Origin: Clostridia bacterium | GTDB taxonomy: Bacteria; Bacillota; Clostridia; Oscillospirales; Acutalibacteraceae | Reading direction: 5' to 3' | Length of the DNA: 64,000 nt | Assembly (NCBI GenBank): GCA_900755895.1 | Contig: CAAEIG010000125.1 | Location: 16,643 to 80,642, forward strand | Shown here: in pieces, positions 7,207 through 16,421 of the stretch | Layout: each line of letters begins with the position of its first letter | How positions within the stretch are numbered: the stretch's first letter is position 1 | Position numbers and translations under genes: made by a program | The notes under the pieces: generated by a model | The model's input: only the letters and a program-made list of their open reading frames with translations | What the model was told of the DNA's origin: nothing | The model's database searches: none

Positions 7207-9201
7207 TCAGTCGGCAGTTGTTTCTACAATGTTGTAATAGGTTCTGGCAGTGAATCCGTAGATGACCAGATAGGCCAGCGCAAACACAACCACACAGCCC
7301 AGAGTGGACAGTAAGATGATGGAAACATCGGCCAATCCCATAATCAGCAGGATCTTTTGGAGCATGGGGAAGGCGAAGGCCAAGTGTATCACTGCGGTGA
7401 GCAGGGGCAGGAAGAACACCAGCAGGATCTGGCTGTGGATGCTTCGCTTTACCTCCCGGTGGCTCATGCCCACCTTTTGCATGATGGAGAACCGCTTGGC
7501 GTCCTCATAGCCTTCTGACACCTGCTTGTAGTAGATAATCAGTGCCGTACCCAGCAGGAACAGCACACCCAGGAACATGCCCAGGAAGAACAATCCACCG
7601 TACAGGCTCATGAAGTCCTCACGAGAGGTGGCGCTGTCCTCCATCCACAGGGATTCGTAGGACACCCCTTGGCCAGAGAATTCCCGGTTCCCCAGAGCCT
7701 CCGCCAGAGCCGAGATGTCCTGTGACCTGCTACCGGCAACGTCGAAATCATAGGAATAGGTGGGGATGGTGTAGCTGCCGCTGGGAGCCAAAATACGCTC
7801 CATGGCGGAGACGTCCTTCACCACCAGATAGTATTCCTCGTAGACTTGAGCCATGGTAGATCCGTCAGGGAATTGGTAGTCAGACGAAACAATGGTGAAT
7901 TCCACGCCGTCGATGGACAGGGAATTCTCTTTCGGGAAGGTGCCTCTGGGATCGAACAGGATCGCTTGATCGTCCTTGAGTTCTACGCTCTCACCAGAGA
8001 AGCGCTCAAATTCCTCTTGGGTGAATATTTGCATCACCGCGTATGTGTTGGAATAGATTTGGCCGTTGGAGAAGAAAGTGTTGCCGTTGCGAGCCAGAGT
8101 GATGCTCCAGCCTTCCCAGTCAATGACGTTCTCGATGGTGAGCCCAAGAGCGTCGGTTTCTTCCGCTACGGCGGTACGGATCATGTTCTTGGCGTCCTCG
8201 TTGGCTCCCCGGGCGGTCACCAAAATATTCCGGGGATACCGGGTGCGCATCAGTTCATCCATGGAGGTGTACAGGGAGAAGGTGGTGGAAACCGTCACCA
8301 GCAGAGCGGTGAACAGCACGCAGATGGAGGCCAGCCCCGCAGCGTTCTGCTTCATGCGGAACAGCATGCCGGAGATGGCGGTGAAGTGGTTGGTCTTGTA
8401 GTAGAAGTTTTTATTCTTCTTCAGCAGTTTCAGCAGTGCAGTGATGCCGGTGATGAATAGCAGGTAGGTACCCAGGATCACCAAAATGACAGCAACGAAG
8501 AAGAACAGCATGGCTTGCAGGGGATCCTGGATGGTCACGGCCATGTAATACCCCGCTCCCAAAAGCAGCGCGCCAAGCACAGCCAGAATCCAGTGAGCTT
8601 TGGGCTCCCGTTCCCCTTGTTCGCCGCCGTGAAGCAGCTCGATGGGTTTAGAGAGCTTGACCTGCAGCAGGTTGTAGCACAGGGTTAGCAGGAAGATGCA
8701 CCCAAACAGAATCAGAGTGGCAGTGACAGCAGAGGGGGGAATCAAAAATGCAATGGGCACTGTGGTTCCCAGGACCAGGCCCAGCACCCAGAACATGGCT
8801 CTGGAAAACAGGACCCCCAGCCCCAGGCCCAAGACCATGGAAACCAGAGCGGTTATCAGTGTTTCCCGGAACATGAGGTTTGCAATGTGACGTTTTTCCA
8901 TGCCTAGGATGTTATAAAGACCCAACTCCTTTTTTCGGCGCTTGATGATGAAGCTGTTGGTGTAAAACAGAAACAGTACGGCAAAGAGGCCGATGACAAA
9001 CTGTCCCAGGCTCAGCATGGAGGCTACCGAGGTGCCGCCGTACATGGCTTCCTGATCGATACCGCTGACCAGGGCGCAGATGGTGTAGAACATGAGGATG
9101 ATCCCCGTGGAGGAGAGCAGATAGGGCAGATAGACCCTGCGATTGTTCTTTAGATTGGTGAAAGCCAGCTTCCAATAGAAGCCCATGCTACGCTTACCCA
9201 T
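7207..9201 (-). CDS. ABC transporter permease, BceB/FtsX family
   Basis: A 664-aa FtsX-fold permease with the layout of peptide-antibiotic resistance transporters (BceB/VraG type): one N-terminal helix, helices at about 60-80, 110-140, 155-180, 205-255 and 290-315, then a large extracellular domain at about 315-530, and three C-terminal helices. Such proteins free lipid II-cycle intermediates from bacitracin or lantibiotics and signal to a partner histidine kinase. The start was set at 9201 because AAGGAG lies 11 bp upstream; this overlaps the ATPase stop by 8 bp. No histidine kinase or response regulator is nearby. Confidence 0.9.
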   Translation of the reverse strand: MGKRSMGFYWKLAFTNLKNNRRVYLPYLLSSTGIILMFYTICALVSGIDQEAMYGGTSVASMLSLGQFVIGLFAVLFLFYTNSFIIKRRKKELGLYNILGMEKRHIANLMFRETLITALVSMVLGLGLGVLFSRAMFWVLGLVLGTTVPIAFLIPPSAVTATLILFGCIFLLTLCYNLLQVKLSKPIELLHGGEQGEREPKAHWILAVLGALLLGAGYYMAVTIQDPLQAMLFFFVAVILVILGTYLLFITGITALLKLLKKNKNFYYKTNHFTAISGMLFRMKQNAAGLASICVLFTALLVTVSTTFSLYTSMDELMRTRYPRNILVTARGANEDAKNMIRTAVAEETDALGLTIENVIDWEGWSITLARNGNTFFSNGQIYSNTYAVMQIFTQEEFERFSGESVELKDDQAILFDPRGTFPKENSLSIDGVEFTIVSSDYQFPDGSTMAQVYEEYYLVVKDVSAMERILAPSGSYTIPTYSYDFDVAGSRSQDISALAEALGNREFSGQGVSYESLWMEDSATSREDFMSLYGGLFFLGMFLGVLFLLGTALIIYYKQVSEGYEDAKRFSIMQKVGMSHREVKRSIHSQILLVFFLPLLTAVIHLAFAFPMLQKILLIMGLADVSIILLSTLGCVVVFALAYLVIYGFTARTYYNIVETTAD

Positions 9202-9976
9202 GGACGGCCACACTCCTTTCACGGCCGCCGGCAGCCAGCTGTGCAAGGGTCTGGGAGACAGCCTGATAGAGGTCGTCGTCGGACATGGACCCCCGATAGA
9301 TCTGGTGGAACACCTGACCGTCCTTGATGAACAAGACCCGTCCCGCCCGGCAAGCAGCCTGGAGGGAGTGGGTCACCATGAGGATGGTCTGACCGTCCCG
9401 GTTGATGTCCGAGAAAATGTCCATGATCTGCCCGGCAGAGCGAGAATCCAGAGCGCCGGTGGGCTCATCGGCCAGGATCAGCTGGGGCTGGGTGATGATG
9501 GCCCGGGCAATGGCAGCACGCTGTTTCTGGCCGCCGGAGACCTCAAAGGGGAATTTCTTCAGCAGTTCCCAAATCCCCAGCCGGTGGGCGATGGGGTCCA
9601 GGCGCTGTTTGATTTCGTCGTACTTTTTTCCTGCCAGCACCATGGGCAGGAAGATGTTGTCCTGAATGGAGAAGGTGTCCAGCAGGTTGAAATCCTGGAA
9701 CACAAAGCCCAGATTATCCCGCCGGAAGGCTGAGATCTCCTTTTCATTGAGGGTGACGATGTCCCGCATATTCAAAAACACTTGACCGCTGGTGGGTTTA
9801 TCCAGACCTGCCAGGATATTCAGAAGGGTGGTCTTGCCGGATCCGGACTCGCCCATGATCGCTACGAACTCGCCCTCTTCCACATCGAAGTTCACCCCGT
9901 TCAACGCCTGGACTTTGGCCCCGCCCAGCCGGGTGGTGTAGACCTTTTTCAAATCGTTCACATGTAAAAGCGCCAT
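9194..9976 (-). CDS. ABC transporter ATP-binding protein, BceA type
   Basis: Cytoplasmic ATPase of the transporter. Walker A GESGSGKTT near residue 40, signature VSGGQKQR near 145, Walker B LILADEPTGALD near 165 and the H-loop THS near 203 are all intact in 260 aa. AKVQALNGVNFDVEEGEF fits the MacB/BceA class. AAGGAGAGG precedes the ATG. It is the first gene of an operon with the permease and probably the small membrane protein. Three phased CTTAC boxes upstream suggest control by a response regulator encoded elsewhere. Confidence 0.94.
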   Translation of the reverse strand: MALLHVNDLKKVYTTRLGGAKVQALNGVNFDVEEGEFVAIMGESGSGKTTLLNILAGLDKPTSGQVFLNMRDIVTLNEKEISAFRRDNLGFVFQDFNLLDTFSIQDNIFLPMVLAGKKYDEIKQRLDPIAHRLGIWELLKKFPFEVSGGQKQRAAIARAIITQPQLILADEPTGALDSRSAGQIMDIFSDINRDGQTILMVTHSLQAACRAGRVLFIKDGQVFHQIYRGSMSDDDLYQAVSQTLAQLAAGGRERSVAVHG

Positions 9977-10033
9977 AAAAACCTCTCCTTTTTCCGCGTT
10001 GTGAAAACGCCTCTCGTATCTCTTTCGGGAAAA

Positions 10034-10098
10034 AGTATAGAGTTCAAATCTTACAGGTTTTATAAGAGCGCCTTACAAAATGGGGAACGAAACCTTAC
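10034..10098 (-). promoter_or_regulatory. Promoter with three 22-bp-phased CTTAC boxes for the Bce-type operon
   Basis: Read on the plus strand, CTTAC occurs at 10050, 10072 and 10094, exactly 22 bp apart; the elements are CTTACAGGTTT, CTTACAAAATG and CTTACGGTTTT. On the minus strand a TATACT -10 (10034-10039) lies just downstream, with no good -35. Phased direct repeats replacing a -35 box are typical of OmpR-family activator sites. The assignment is inferred. Confidence 0.5.
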
Positions 10099-10117
10099 GG
10101 TTTTGAAAGAGGGTGCA

Positions 10118-10144
10118 AAAAAAGAGGGCCGAAGCCCTCTTTTT
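10118..10144 (-). terminator. Terminator of the HAD phosphatase gene
   Basis: The stem AGAGGGC / GCCCTCT (10123-10140, loop CGAA) is flanked on the minus-strand 3' side by a run of T (read as A at 10117-10122 on plus). It lies 30 bp after the stop of the HAD gene. Confidence 0.85.
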
Positions 10145-10174
10145 AAAAAGCATTTTTCCACTTGTCCACCAGGG

Positions 10175-10873
10175 TTAAGGGAGCAGCAGCGTGCGGATGG
10201 CGTCAAACTCCTCCGCCCGATAGGTCACCGTCAGCCCCTCCGGAACCGGCTGGGATAGGGGGGCATACCACAGGGAGTCCAACCCGGCGTTCTGAGCTCC
10301 CTGCATGTCCGAGGTGAGGGAGTCTCCAATGAGCAGCGCCTGTTCTCGCTGAAAGTCCGGGATGCGGGCAAAGACATAGTCAAAATAGGCCTTGTCCGGC
10401 TTGGCAGCCCCGGCTGCTTCCGAGACAAAAAAGTCCTTCACATACTCCAGCAGGCCTGAGCGTTCCAGCCGTGTTTTCTGGCTGGCCGCATTGCCGTTGG
10501 TGACAATGTACAGGGCATAGCGGTGGGAGAGGTCCCGCACCAGCTCCAGTGCTCCGGGCAGCAGCGCGCCTCCCTGACCCAGGTTTTCAAAATAGATGCG
10601 ATTGATCTCCGCCGGGTCCCCGGTGAGGTCAGCTTCTGTCATAAAGTCCCGAAAGCGGCCTTCAAAGAGCTGGGGCTTGGTGCACTCTCTCCGCTCAAAT
10701 TTGGCCCACCAACGGTTGTTGCAGACCTCATAGCACTCCAACATCGCCGGGGAGTATTCCCTCTGTCTGCCAAAGCAGGTGAGATAGGTGGCTTGAAAGG
10801 CGTGGAGCATATCCGCGTCGAAGTCCAGCAGAGTCTTGTCCGCGTCAAACAGGAGGAAACGATAGGTTTTCAC
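10175..10873 (-). CDS. HAD-superfamily hydrolase, YjjG-like nucleotidase
   Basis: A 232-aa HAD phosphatase. Motif I is DADKTL (residues about 10-15), motif II TNG near 112, motif III Lys in AAKPDKAYF near 148 and motif IV GDSLTSD near 177. The long helical cap after motif I and the overall length match YjjG/YfnB, which dephosphorylate non-canonical pyrimidine nucleotides (house-cleaning); the substrate here is inferred. The start is GTG at 10873, chosen because AAAGGAG lies 7 bp upstream. It is monocistronic with its own terminator and divergent from the GHL10 gene. Confidence 0.88.
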   Translation of the reverse strand: MKTYRFLLFDADKTLLDFDADMLHAFQATYLTCFGRQREYSPAMLECYEVCNNRWWAKFERRECTKPQLFEGRFRDFMTEADLTGDPAEINRIYFENLGQGGALLPGALELVRDLSHRYALYIVTNGNAASQKTRLERSGLLEYVKDFFVSEAAGAAKPDKAYFDYVFARIPDFQREQALLIGDSLTSDMQGAQNAGLDSLWYAPLSQPVPEGLTVTYRAEEFDAIRTLLLP

Positions 10874-10997
10874 AGCAAGTCTCCTTTCCCTGACATACGG
10901 TCCCCCAGGGTCCGCATAGGATGTGATAAGTTTTCTTTGATGATATCCCAAAGGGCTGCCGCTGTCAAGAATCCTGCGGCGCTGGAAAGGACGGACT

Positions 10998-12227
10998 ATG
11001 CGAAAATTGTGCGTGCGAAAATATTCCTATCTCATTTTATGGATGGGCCTGTTGGCTGCTGTGGCGGGGGTGTGGTTCTTTGGCGGGCAAAGCGGGGATC
11101 CTCTTCCTCCCACTCAGGAGACATCCCAGCCATCCGTTACCCCAACGACCCAAGCCGGGCAGGAGGAGGATACCCTGGTGGGGGTATGGGTGCCCTATTT
11201 TTCCCTGTCCACCGGGGAGGGTACCCAACAGGCTTTTGAGGAGAACTATCGGAAGATCGCCGATACCGCCTTGGAAAAAGGTGTCAACGCCATGTTTGTC
11301 CATGTGCGGCCCTTTTCCGATTCCCTCTATCCCTCTCAGTACTATCCTTGGTCCCACATTCTCACGGGCACCCAGGGCCAGGACCCTGGGTTTGACCCCT
11401 TGCAGTTTATGATCGACTACACCCACAGCTTGGGGATGGAATTCCACGCCTGGATCAACCCTCTGCGGATCAAGACCTCTGAGACACCGGCCACTCTGGC
11501 AGAGAACAATCCCTATTACACCTTGAGCGCCCAGTCCCCGGACTACCTGATGGAGTGGGAGGGCGGGGTGTATCTGAATCCGGCGTATCCCGCGGTCCGG
11601 TCCCTGATTGCCAACGGCGCGGCGGAAATTGCAGCCAACTACGACGTGGACGGCATCCACTTTGACGACTATTTTTATCCCGCAGAGGATCCTTCTCTGG
11701 ACAGCTCCGCCTATGACGTCTATGTCCAGTCGGTGGAGGAGCCCCTGCCCCTGTTAGAGTGGCGAATGGCCAATATCAACGCCATGGTGGCCCAGGTCTA
11801 CAGCGCCATTAAGAGCGAAAAGCCGGAAGTGGTGTTTGGCATCTCCCCCCAGGGGAACATTCAAAATGATGAGGCCATGGGTGCCGATGTGGAGACCTGG
11901 GCTGCCGTGCCGGGATACGTGGACTATTTGGCGCCCCAGCTGTACTTCAGCTTTGAAAACGAAGCCCTGGGCTATCAGGAAGCCCTGGAGGAGTGGGCGG
12001 CTCTACTCCGGCACGAGGGATTGGAGCTCTACGCCGGATTGGCGTTGTACAAGGCGGGTACGGATGCGGACAACGGCACTTGGCTTGGCAGGGACAATAT
12101 CATCGCACTGCAGGCGGAGGCCGCTTTGGCAGCCGGATACCAGGGGGTAATTTTGTACTCTTCTGACTATCTTGACGCCCAGCAGACGGCAAAAGAGATG
12201 CAAAACGCCATGGCTGTGTTGGAATGA
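10998..12227 (+). CDS. Family 10-like glycosyl hydrolase (GHL10/DUF187), membrane-anchored or secreted
   Basis: A 409-aa protein with an N-terminal hydrophobic segment (about 9-30) after a basic start, a Ser/Thr/Pro/Gln linker (35-58), then a TIM-barrel domain of the YngK/GHL10 group: GVWVPYF near 62, VHVRPFSDSLYPS near 100, FHAWINPLR near 149, DGIHFDDYFYP near 218 and YLAPQLYFSF near 311. Members are thought to act on cell-wall or other glycans. DDYFYP supplies likely acidic catalytic residues; the substrate is unknown. GGAAAGGACGG precedes the ATG. It sits between unrelated genes, and a promoter for the next gene begins only 10 bp after its stop. Confidence 0.9.
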   Translation: MRKLCVRKYSYLILWMGLLAAVAGVWFFGGQSGDPLPPTQETSQPSVTPTTQAGQEEDTLVGVWVPYFSLSTGEGTQQAFEENYRKIADTALEKGVNAMFVHVRPFSDSLYPSQYYPWSHILTGTQGQDPGFDPLQFMIDYTHSLGMEFHAWINPLRIKTSETPATLAENNPYYTLSAQSPDYLMEWEGGVYLNPAYPAVRSLIANGAAEIAANYDVDGIHFDDYFYPAEDPSLDSSAYDVYVQSVEEPLPLLEWRMANINAMVAQVYSAIKSEKPEVVFGISPQGNIQNDEAMGADVETWAAVPGYVDYLAPQLYFSFENEALGYQEALEEWAALLRHEGLELYAGLALYKAGTDADNGTWLGRDNIIALQAEAALAAGYQGVILYSSDYLDAQQTAKEMQNAMAVLE

Positions 12228-12237
12228 CGGTTTTGTG

Positions 12238-12267
12238 TTGACTTATGACGATTTAAAGTGCTATAAT
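12238..12267 (+). promoter_or_regulatory. Sigma-A promoter for the XRE-cupin gene
   Basis: TTGACT (12238-12243) and TATAAT (12262-12267) are separated by 18 bp, and the start codon follows 52 bp later. Confidence 0.85.
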
Positions 12268-12319
12268 GTGAAAATTAACAGAACCAATTGGAATTTTAAA
12301 AGAAAAGGAGTCGGGTGAA

Positions 12320-12868
12320 ATGTGCGAAATCAATGAGATTGGCTCGCGTCTTCGAGAACTGCGGGAAGCCAGCGACTACACAGTAGAGCGTCTGGCAGCG
12401 GAATTGCGGGTAGATCCGGAAGTATACCGGAACTACGAACAGGACGGGAAGGACATTCCCATCAGCCTCATCTATGAAGTAGCCAACAAATTTGGGGTGG
12501 ACTTCGCCGAGATCGTAACAGGTGCCCCCTCCCGGTTAGATACCTATCATATCGTAAAGCGGGGTCAAGGCCGCGTGGTGAACCGGAACCCGGAGTATCA
12601 TTTTGAGGATCTGGCATACCGGTATGCAGATAAGATCATGCAGCCCTTGCTGGTTACGCTGGAGCCCACGGATGCTCCGGCGAAACTGATCACCCATTCG
12701 GGGCAGGAGTTCAACATGGTGCTGGAGGGCACGGTGATTGTGGTGATTGGGGATAAGGAATTCTCCCTGACCGCTGGGGATTCCATTTACTTCAATCCCA
12801 CCATTCCTCACGGACAGCGGTGCGGCGGGCAGGAGAAGGCTCGTTTTGTCACAGTGATCGCGGAGTAA
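12320..12868 (+). CDS. XRE-family regulator with C-terminal cupin domain
   Basis: A 182-aa transcription factor: helix-turn-helix at about 6-60 (RLRELREASDYTVERLAAEL) and a cupin_2 barrel at about 105-180 (HSGQEFNMVLEGTVIVVIGD, then DSIYFNPTIPHGQR). HTH-cupin proteins sense small metabolites in the barrel. AAAGGAG precedes the ATG. The acyl-CoA synthetase begins 49 bp downstream on the same strand without a terminator between, so the regulator probably senses a substrate or product of that enzyme (inference). Confidence 0.92.
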   Translation: MCEINEIGSRLRELREASDYTVERLAAELRVDPEVYRNYEQDGKDIPISLIYEVANKFGVDFAEIVTGAPSRLDTYHIVKRGQGRVVNRNPEYHFEDLAYRYADKIMQPLLVTLEPTDAPAKLITHSGQEFNMVLEGTVIVVIGDKEFSLTAGDSIYFNPTIPHGQRCGGQEKARFVTVIAE

Positions 12869-12917
12869 GGGACGCCGGGCGGACCGGAAATGAGAAAAGA
12901 AAGGAAGTTGAACCCCC

Positions 12918-14588
12918 ATGGACATGTTGTTGAAGAAATTCCTCCCCCGGATCGAGTTCGATTCCTACGAGGATTTTAAAGCCAATTATAAAGTGAATGT
13001 GCCGGAAGATTTTAATTTCGGCTTTGACGTGGTGGACGCCTGGGCGGACGCCGAGCCTGAAAAGAAGGCCCTGGTCTGGTGTGACGAAGAGGATGATGAG
13101 AAGGTGTTCACCTTCACGGATATCAAGCGGCTGTCCAATAAAGCAGCCAACTTTTTCAAGAGTTTGGGCGTGAAGAAGGGCTCCGTGGTGATGTTGATTC
13201 TCCGCCGCCGGTGGGAGTATTGGATCTGCGCCACAGCTCTCCACAAGATCGGCGCGGTGCTGATCCCCGGCACCCTTCAGCTGACCAAGAAGGACATTGT
13301 TTATCGTGGCAACGCCGCTAAGGTCTGCGCCGTGGTGTGCGTCAATGATCCCTTTGTCATTCAGCAGGTGGAGGCCGCCGAAAAGGATATCCCCACTCTG
13401 AAAAACAAGGTGATGGTGGTGGAGCGCCGGGAGGGCTGGCTGGATCTCAACGAGGAGCTGGAAAAGTTCTCTGATGAGTTCCCCCGTCCCACAGGGGAGG
13501 AGGCCACTCGCTGGGACGATACCATGCTGGTGTACTTCACCTCCGGCACCACGGGCATGCCCAAAATGGTGCGGCACAATTTCTCCTATCCCTTGGGCCA
13601 TATCGTCACCGCCAAGTATTGGCAGCAGGTGGAGGAAAATAAGCTGCACATGAGCGTGTCCGACTCCGGCTGGGCCAAGTTTGGCTGGGGCAAGATCTAC
13701 GGTCAGTGGGTCTGCGGCGCGGTGATCTTCTGCTATGACATGGAGGCCAAGTTTAATCCCCGCCACCTGCTGGAGCACCTGGAAAAGTACAAGGTGACCA
13801 CCTTCTGTGCACCGCCCACCATGTTCCGGTTTATGCTCCAGGAGGACGTGACCAAGTTTGACTTGTCCAGCATCCACCACTGCTGTATTGCCGGCGAGCC
13901 TCTGAACCCGGAGGTCTACAAGAAGTGGCTGGATCTCACCGGTTTGAAGTTGTACGAGGGCTTTGGCCAGTCGGAGAGCTCTGTGATGCTGGCAAACTTC
14001 CAGTGGTTCGAGCCCATTCCCGGTTCCACGGGTAAGCCGTCCCCCCTGTATGATATTCAGTTGGTTGACAGCGAAGGCAATGTGTGTGAGGACGGTGAAG
14101 AGGGCACCATCGCTGTGATGGGCGTCAAGGAGCATCCTCCCGTGGGCCTGTTTACCGGCTACTACTTAAACGAGGAGATGACCCAGGAGAAGCTGGGCGG
14201 CGCCTATTACGACACCGGCGATGTGGCCTGGCGTGACAGCAACGGATACTTCTGGTTCGTGGGCCGCAACGACGACGTGATCAAGTGTTCCGGCTACCGC
14301 ATCGGGCCCTTTGAGGTGGAGAGCGCTCTGCTGGAGCATCCTGCGGTGGTGGAGTGCGCCATCACCGGCGCCCCCGATCCCATCCGCGGCCAGGTGGTGA
14401 AAGCTACCGTTGTGCTGGCCAAGGGGTATGAGGGTACCCCCGAGCTGACCAAGGAGCTGCAGAACCACGTGAAAAAGGCCACTGCGCCCTATAAATATCC
14501 CCGCGTGATTGAGTACGTGAAGGAGCTGCCCAAGACCATTGGCGGCAAGATCAAGCGGGCGGAGATTCGCAAAGCGGACGAAGCGTAA
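12918..14588 (+). CDS. AMP-forming acyl-CoA synthetase (acetyl-CoA synthetase-like)
   Basis: ANL-superfamily ligase of 556 aa that activates a carboxylic acid with ATP and transfers it to CoA. The P-loop-like TSGTTGMPKM is near residue 210, YEGFGQSESS near 350, YDTGDVAWRD near 433, and the C-terminal hinge GRNDDVIKCSGYRIGPFEVE near 450 is followed by the catalytic Lys in IGGKIKRAEIR near 545. It resembles medium-chain or branched-chain acyl-CoA synthetases (MbcS-like) more than Acs, but the substrate cannot be told from sequence. It is co-transcribed with the XRE-cupin regulator and ends in a strong terminator. Confidence 0.93.
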   Translation: MDMLLKKFLPRIEFDSYEDFKANYKVNVPEDFNFGFDVVDAWADAEPEKKALVWCDEEDDEKVFTFTDIKRLSNKAANFFKSLGVKKGSVVMLILRRRWEYWICATALHKIGAVLIPGTLQLTKKDIVYRGNAAKVCAVVCVNDPFVIQQVEAAEKDIPTLKNKVMVVERREGWLDLNEELEKFSDEFPRPTGEEATRWDDTMLVYFTSGTTGMPKMVRHNFSYPLGHIVTAKYWQQVEENKLHMSVSDSGWAKFGWGKIYGQWVCGAVIFCYDMEAKFNPRHLLEHLEKYKVTTFCAPPTMFRFMLQEDVTKFDLSSIHHCCIAGEPLNPEVYKKWLDLTGLKLYEGFGQSESSVMLANFQWFEPIPGSTGKPSPLYDIQLVDSEGNVCEDGEEGTIAVMGVKEHPPVGLFTGYYLNEEMTQEKLGGAYYDTGDVAWRDSNGYFWFVGRNDDVIKCSGYRIGPFEVESALLEHPAVVECAITGAPDPIRGQVVKATVVLAKGYEGTPELTKELQNHVKKATAPYKYPRVIEYVKELPKTIGGKIKRAEIRKADEA

Positions 14589-14643
14589 CATCCAGCGAAG
14601 GTTGTCAAAGCCAGAGGGCTTTGGGAGATCTAGCTGTAAAAAA

Positions 14644-14672
14644 GGACACCGGTGTGAGCCGGTGTCCTTTTT
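14644..14672 (+). terminator. Terminator after the acyl-CoA synthetase gene
   Basis: The stem GGACACCGG / CCGGTGTCC with a TGTGAG loop is followed by TTTTT and preceded by A residues, so it may also stop the convergent gene. Confidence 0.92.
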
Positions 14673-14697
14673 GTGTGCTGCCACTGGTTTGGAGGTT

Positions 14698-16200
14698 TTA
14701 CTTGTCCCTTGCCACCACAGAGTTTTTTTCGTAGAACGTGGCAACCCGTTGATTCACGGGGTTTCCCGGGTCCTCCGAAAGCACGGGCACAGAGGTGGGC
14801 AGCAGCAGCTCAGGGCGGTAGGTGATGGAGTCCACTACCACATCCGTGGAAGAGGGGTCCTCCAATAGCTGGGCCTGAGCTTGCACTTGAGCGTCATAGC
14901 TTTGGGCCTCCCCTCGCCACAGGGAGAGGGCAGCACTGACCCCAGTGAGGGAGGTGAAGTTCGAAAGGCAAGCCACAGAAAGCCCAAAAGTTACCACCAA
15001 CCCAGCCAACAGCGGGGAGGCGGCCAGTTTAGCGGCTTTCATCGCCTTCCACAGACCGGGTCTGTGGGTGAACCATCCGCACAGGTAAAAGGTGACTCCC
15101 GCTGCCAGCAGGCAAAAAGCGTAATAGTAGAGGTCCTCCATGCGGCCCGCACCGGTGCCTCCCATGGCGTAGATGGGCGGGGTGAGCAGCACTCCTAACA
15201 GGCAGACAGCGATACACACCGCACCAAAGGGCAGCGGAAACCGGAAGGAAAGCTTGGCCGCGTATTTGCAAAAGAGGGGGCAGAGGAAAAGCAGTGCCAG
15301 CAGGAAGGGGAGGGTGGTCCATTCTGTGATGTTGCGCACCGAGGCTCCCAGGGCCAGCACAATGGCCTTGATGGCGCCGGGGCGGTTCTCAAAGTGAGCC
15401 TGGCGCACGCTGTTTCCAGGGGCCAGGATGCTGATGCCAAAAGCAGTGAGCTCCAGCAGGAGGAACAAAAGGGTTCCCAACTTGTGAGGAAGGTCCAGGG
15501 GTTTGCAAAAAGCAAAAAGAACCGCTGCAAAAAGCAGCACGCAGGACAGCAGCGCTGTGGGGTAGTTGCCGCCTCCCAGGAAGAAAGCCAGCACAGCGGT
15601 TCCCAGGGCGCAGGCCAAGGAGCGACCTTTGGCGGTTGTCCGCAGAAATTTGGACAGCAATGCCAGCATGCACAGCATAACCCCGTGGAAAAACGTATAG
15701 AAAAGAGCACCGTTGTACCAGAAAAACCCCTCAAAGGGATCGGGGGCAAAGTGGACCATGAAAAAGCCTAAAGCACAGGAGGTTGTGACCCAAGCCCAAT
15801 TGCTCATGGAGAGCCGGTGGACCAACAGTTCCCTGCAAAAGAAGAAAGTCCCAAAAAGCAGGGAGCCCAGCATGATATAGGGTGTGACGGCGTAGAATTC
15901 TTCCCCAAAGGCCGCTGGCTGCAGCGCCATGAGAAACACTGCCGAGAAGGTCCCCTGCCAGTCAAAATAGGTCTCTTTGGTCTCCCGTGCGGCGGCAGCC
16001 AAAACCTGCCAGAGGGAGCCTCCTTCCCGCACGGTTTGAGCAGCGTAAAGACCATAGCTGTAATCATCGGAACAGGGATGGTCATAGAACGCGATGATGA
16101 GAACCGGCAAAAGCGACAGGGCAAACAGCACGGTACAGCAGATTGCAATTCGCTTTTCCGTCAAGAGTTTGTCGAAACGATCCCACAGATTTTTCGTCAT
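14698..16200 (-). CDS. Polytopic membrane protein, GT-C/DUF6056-like
   Basis: A 500-aa protein with about 10-12 predicted helices from residue 18 on, and a soluble C-terminal tail after about residue 430. An acidic pair in the first extracytoplasmic loop (HPCSDDYSYG near residue 42) fits the catalytic loop of GT-C lipid-linked glycosyltransferases, and the overall shape resembles DUF6056 proteins. It probably transfers sugars to a surface polymer, but acceptor and donor are unknown. AAGC then TT precede the ATG, so the binding site is weak. It is convergent with the acyl-CoA synthetase and divergent from the fucosidase operon. Confidence 0.65.
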   Translation of the reverse strand: MTKNLWDRFDKLLTEKRIAICCTVLFALSLLPVLIIAFYDHPCSDDYSYGLYAAQTVREGGSLWQVLAAAARETKETYFDWQGTFSAVFLMALQPAAFGEEFYAVTPYIMLGSLLFGTFFFCRELLVHRLSMSNWAWVTTSCALGFFMVHFAPDPFEGFFWYNGALFYTFFHGVMLCMLALLSKFLRTTAKGRSLACALGTAVLAFFLGGGNYPTALLSCVLLFAAVLFAFCKPLDLPHKLGTLLFLLLELTAFGISILAPGNSVRQAHFENRPGAIKAIVLALGASVRNITEWTTLPFLLALLFLCPLFCKYAAKLSFRFPLPFGAVCIAVCLLGVLLTPPIYAMGGTGAGRMEDLYYYAFCLLAAGVTFYLCGWFTHRPGLWKAMKAAKLAASPLLAGLVVTFGLSVACLSNFTSLTGVSAALSLWRGEAQSYDAQVQAQAQLLEDPSSTDVVVDSITYRPELLLPTSVPVLSEDPGNPVNQRVATFYEKNSVVARDK

Positions 16201-16342
16201 AAGCTTGGAAAGCCTCCTCCCATGGATCCTGTTGTTCCAGTATACCGGATTTTTCTTTCTCGCGCAAGGCGAGTACTTTTTTCAGGAATCTACGGGTATT
16301 TTTACGGCAGCTGACAAAGGTGGAATTTTTTTGTTTCTCACT

Positions 16343-16370
16343 TTGCAAACCTCTCGCTCTGTGCTATAGT
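16343..16370 (+). promoter_or_regulatory. Promoter of the fucosidase operon
   Basis: TTGCAA (16343-16348), a 16-bp spacer, and TATAGT (16365-16370), 51 bp before the GH29 start codon. Confidence 0.65.
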
Positions 16371-16421
16371 AGACCTGTACAAAATTGGCGGCGTTTTGCC
16401 GCGTTGAGAGGAGTTTTTGTC

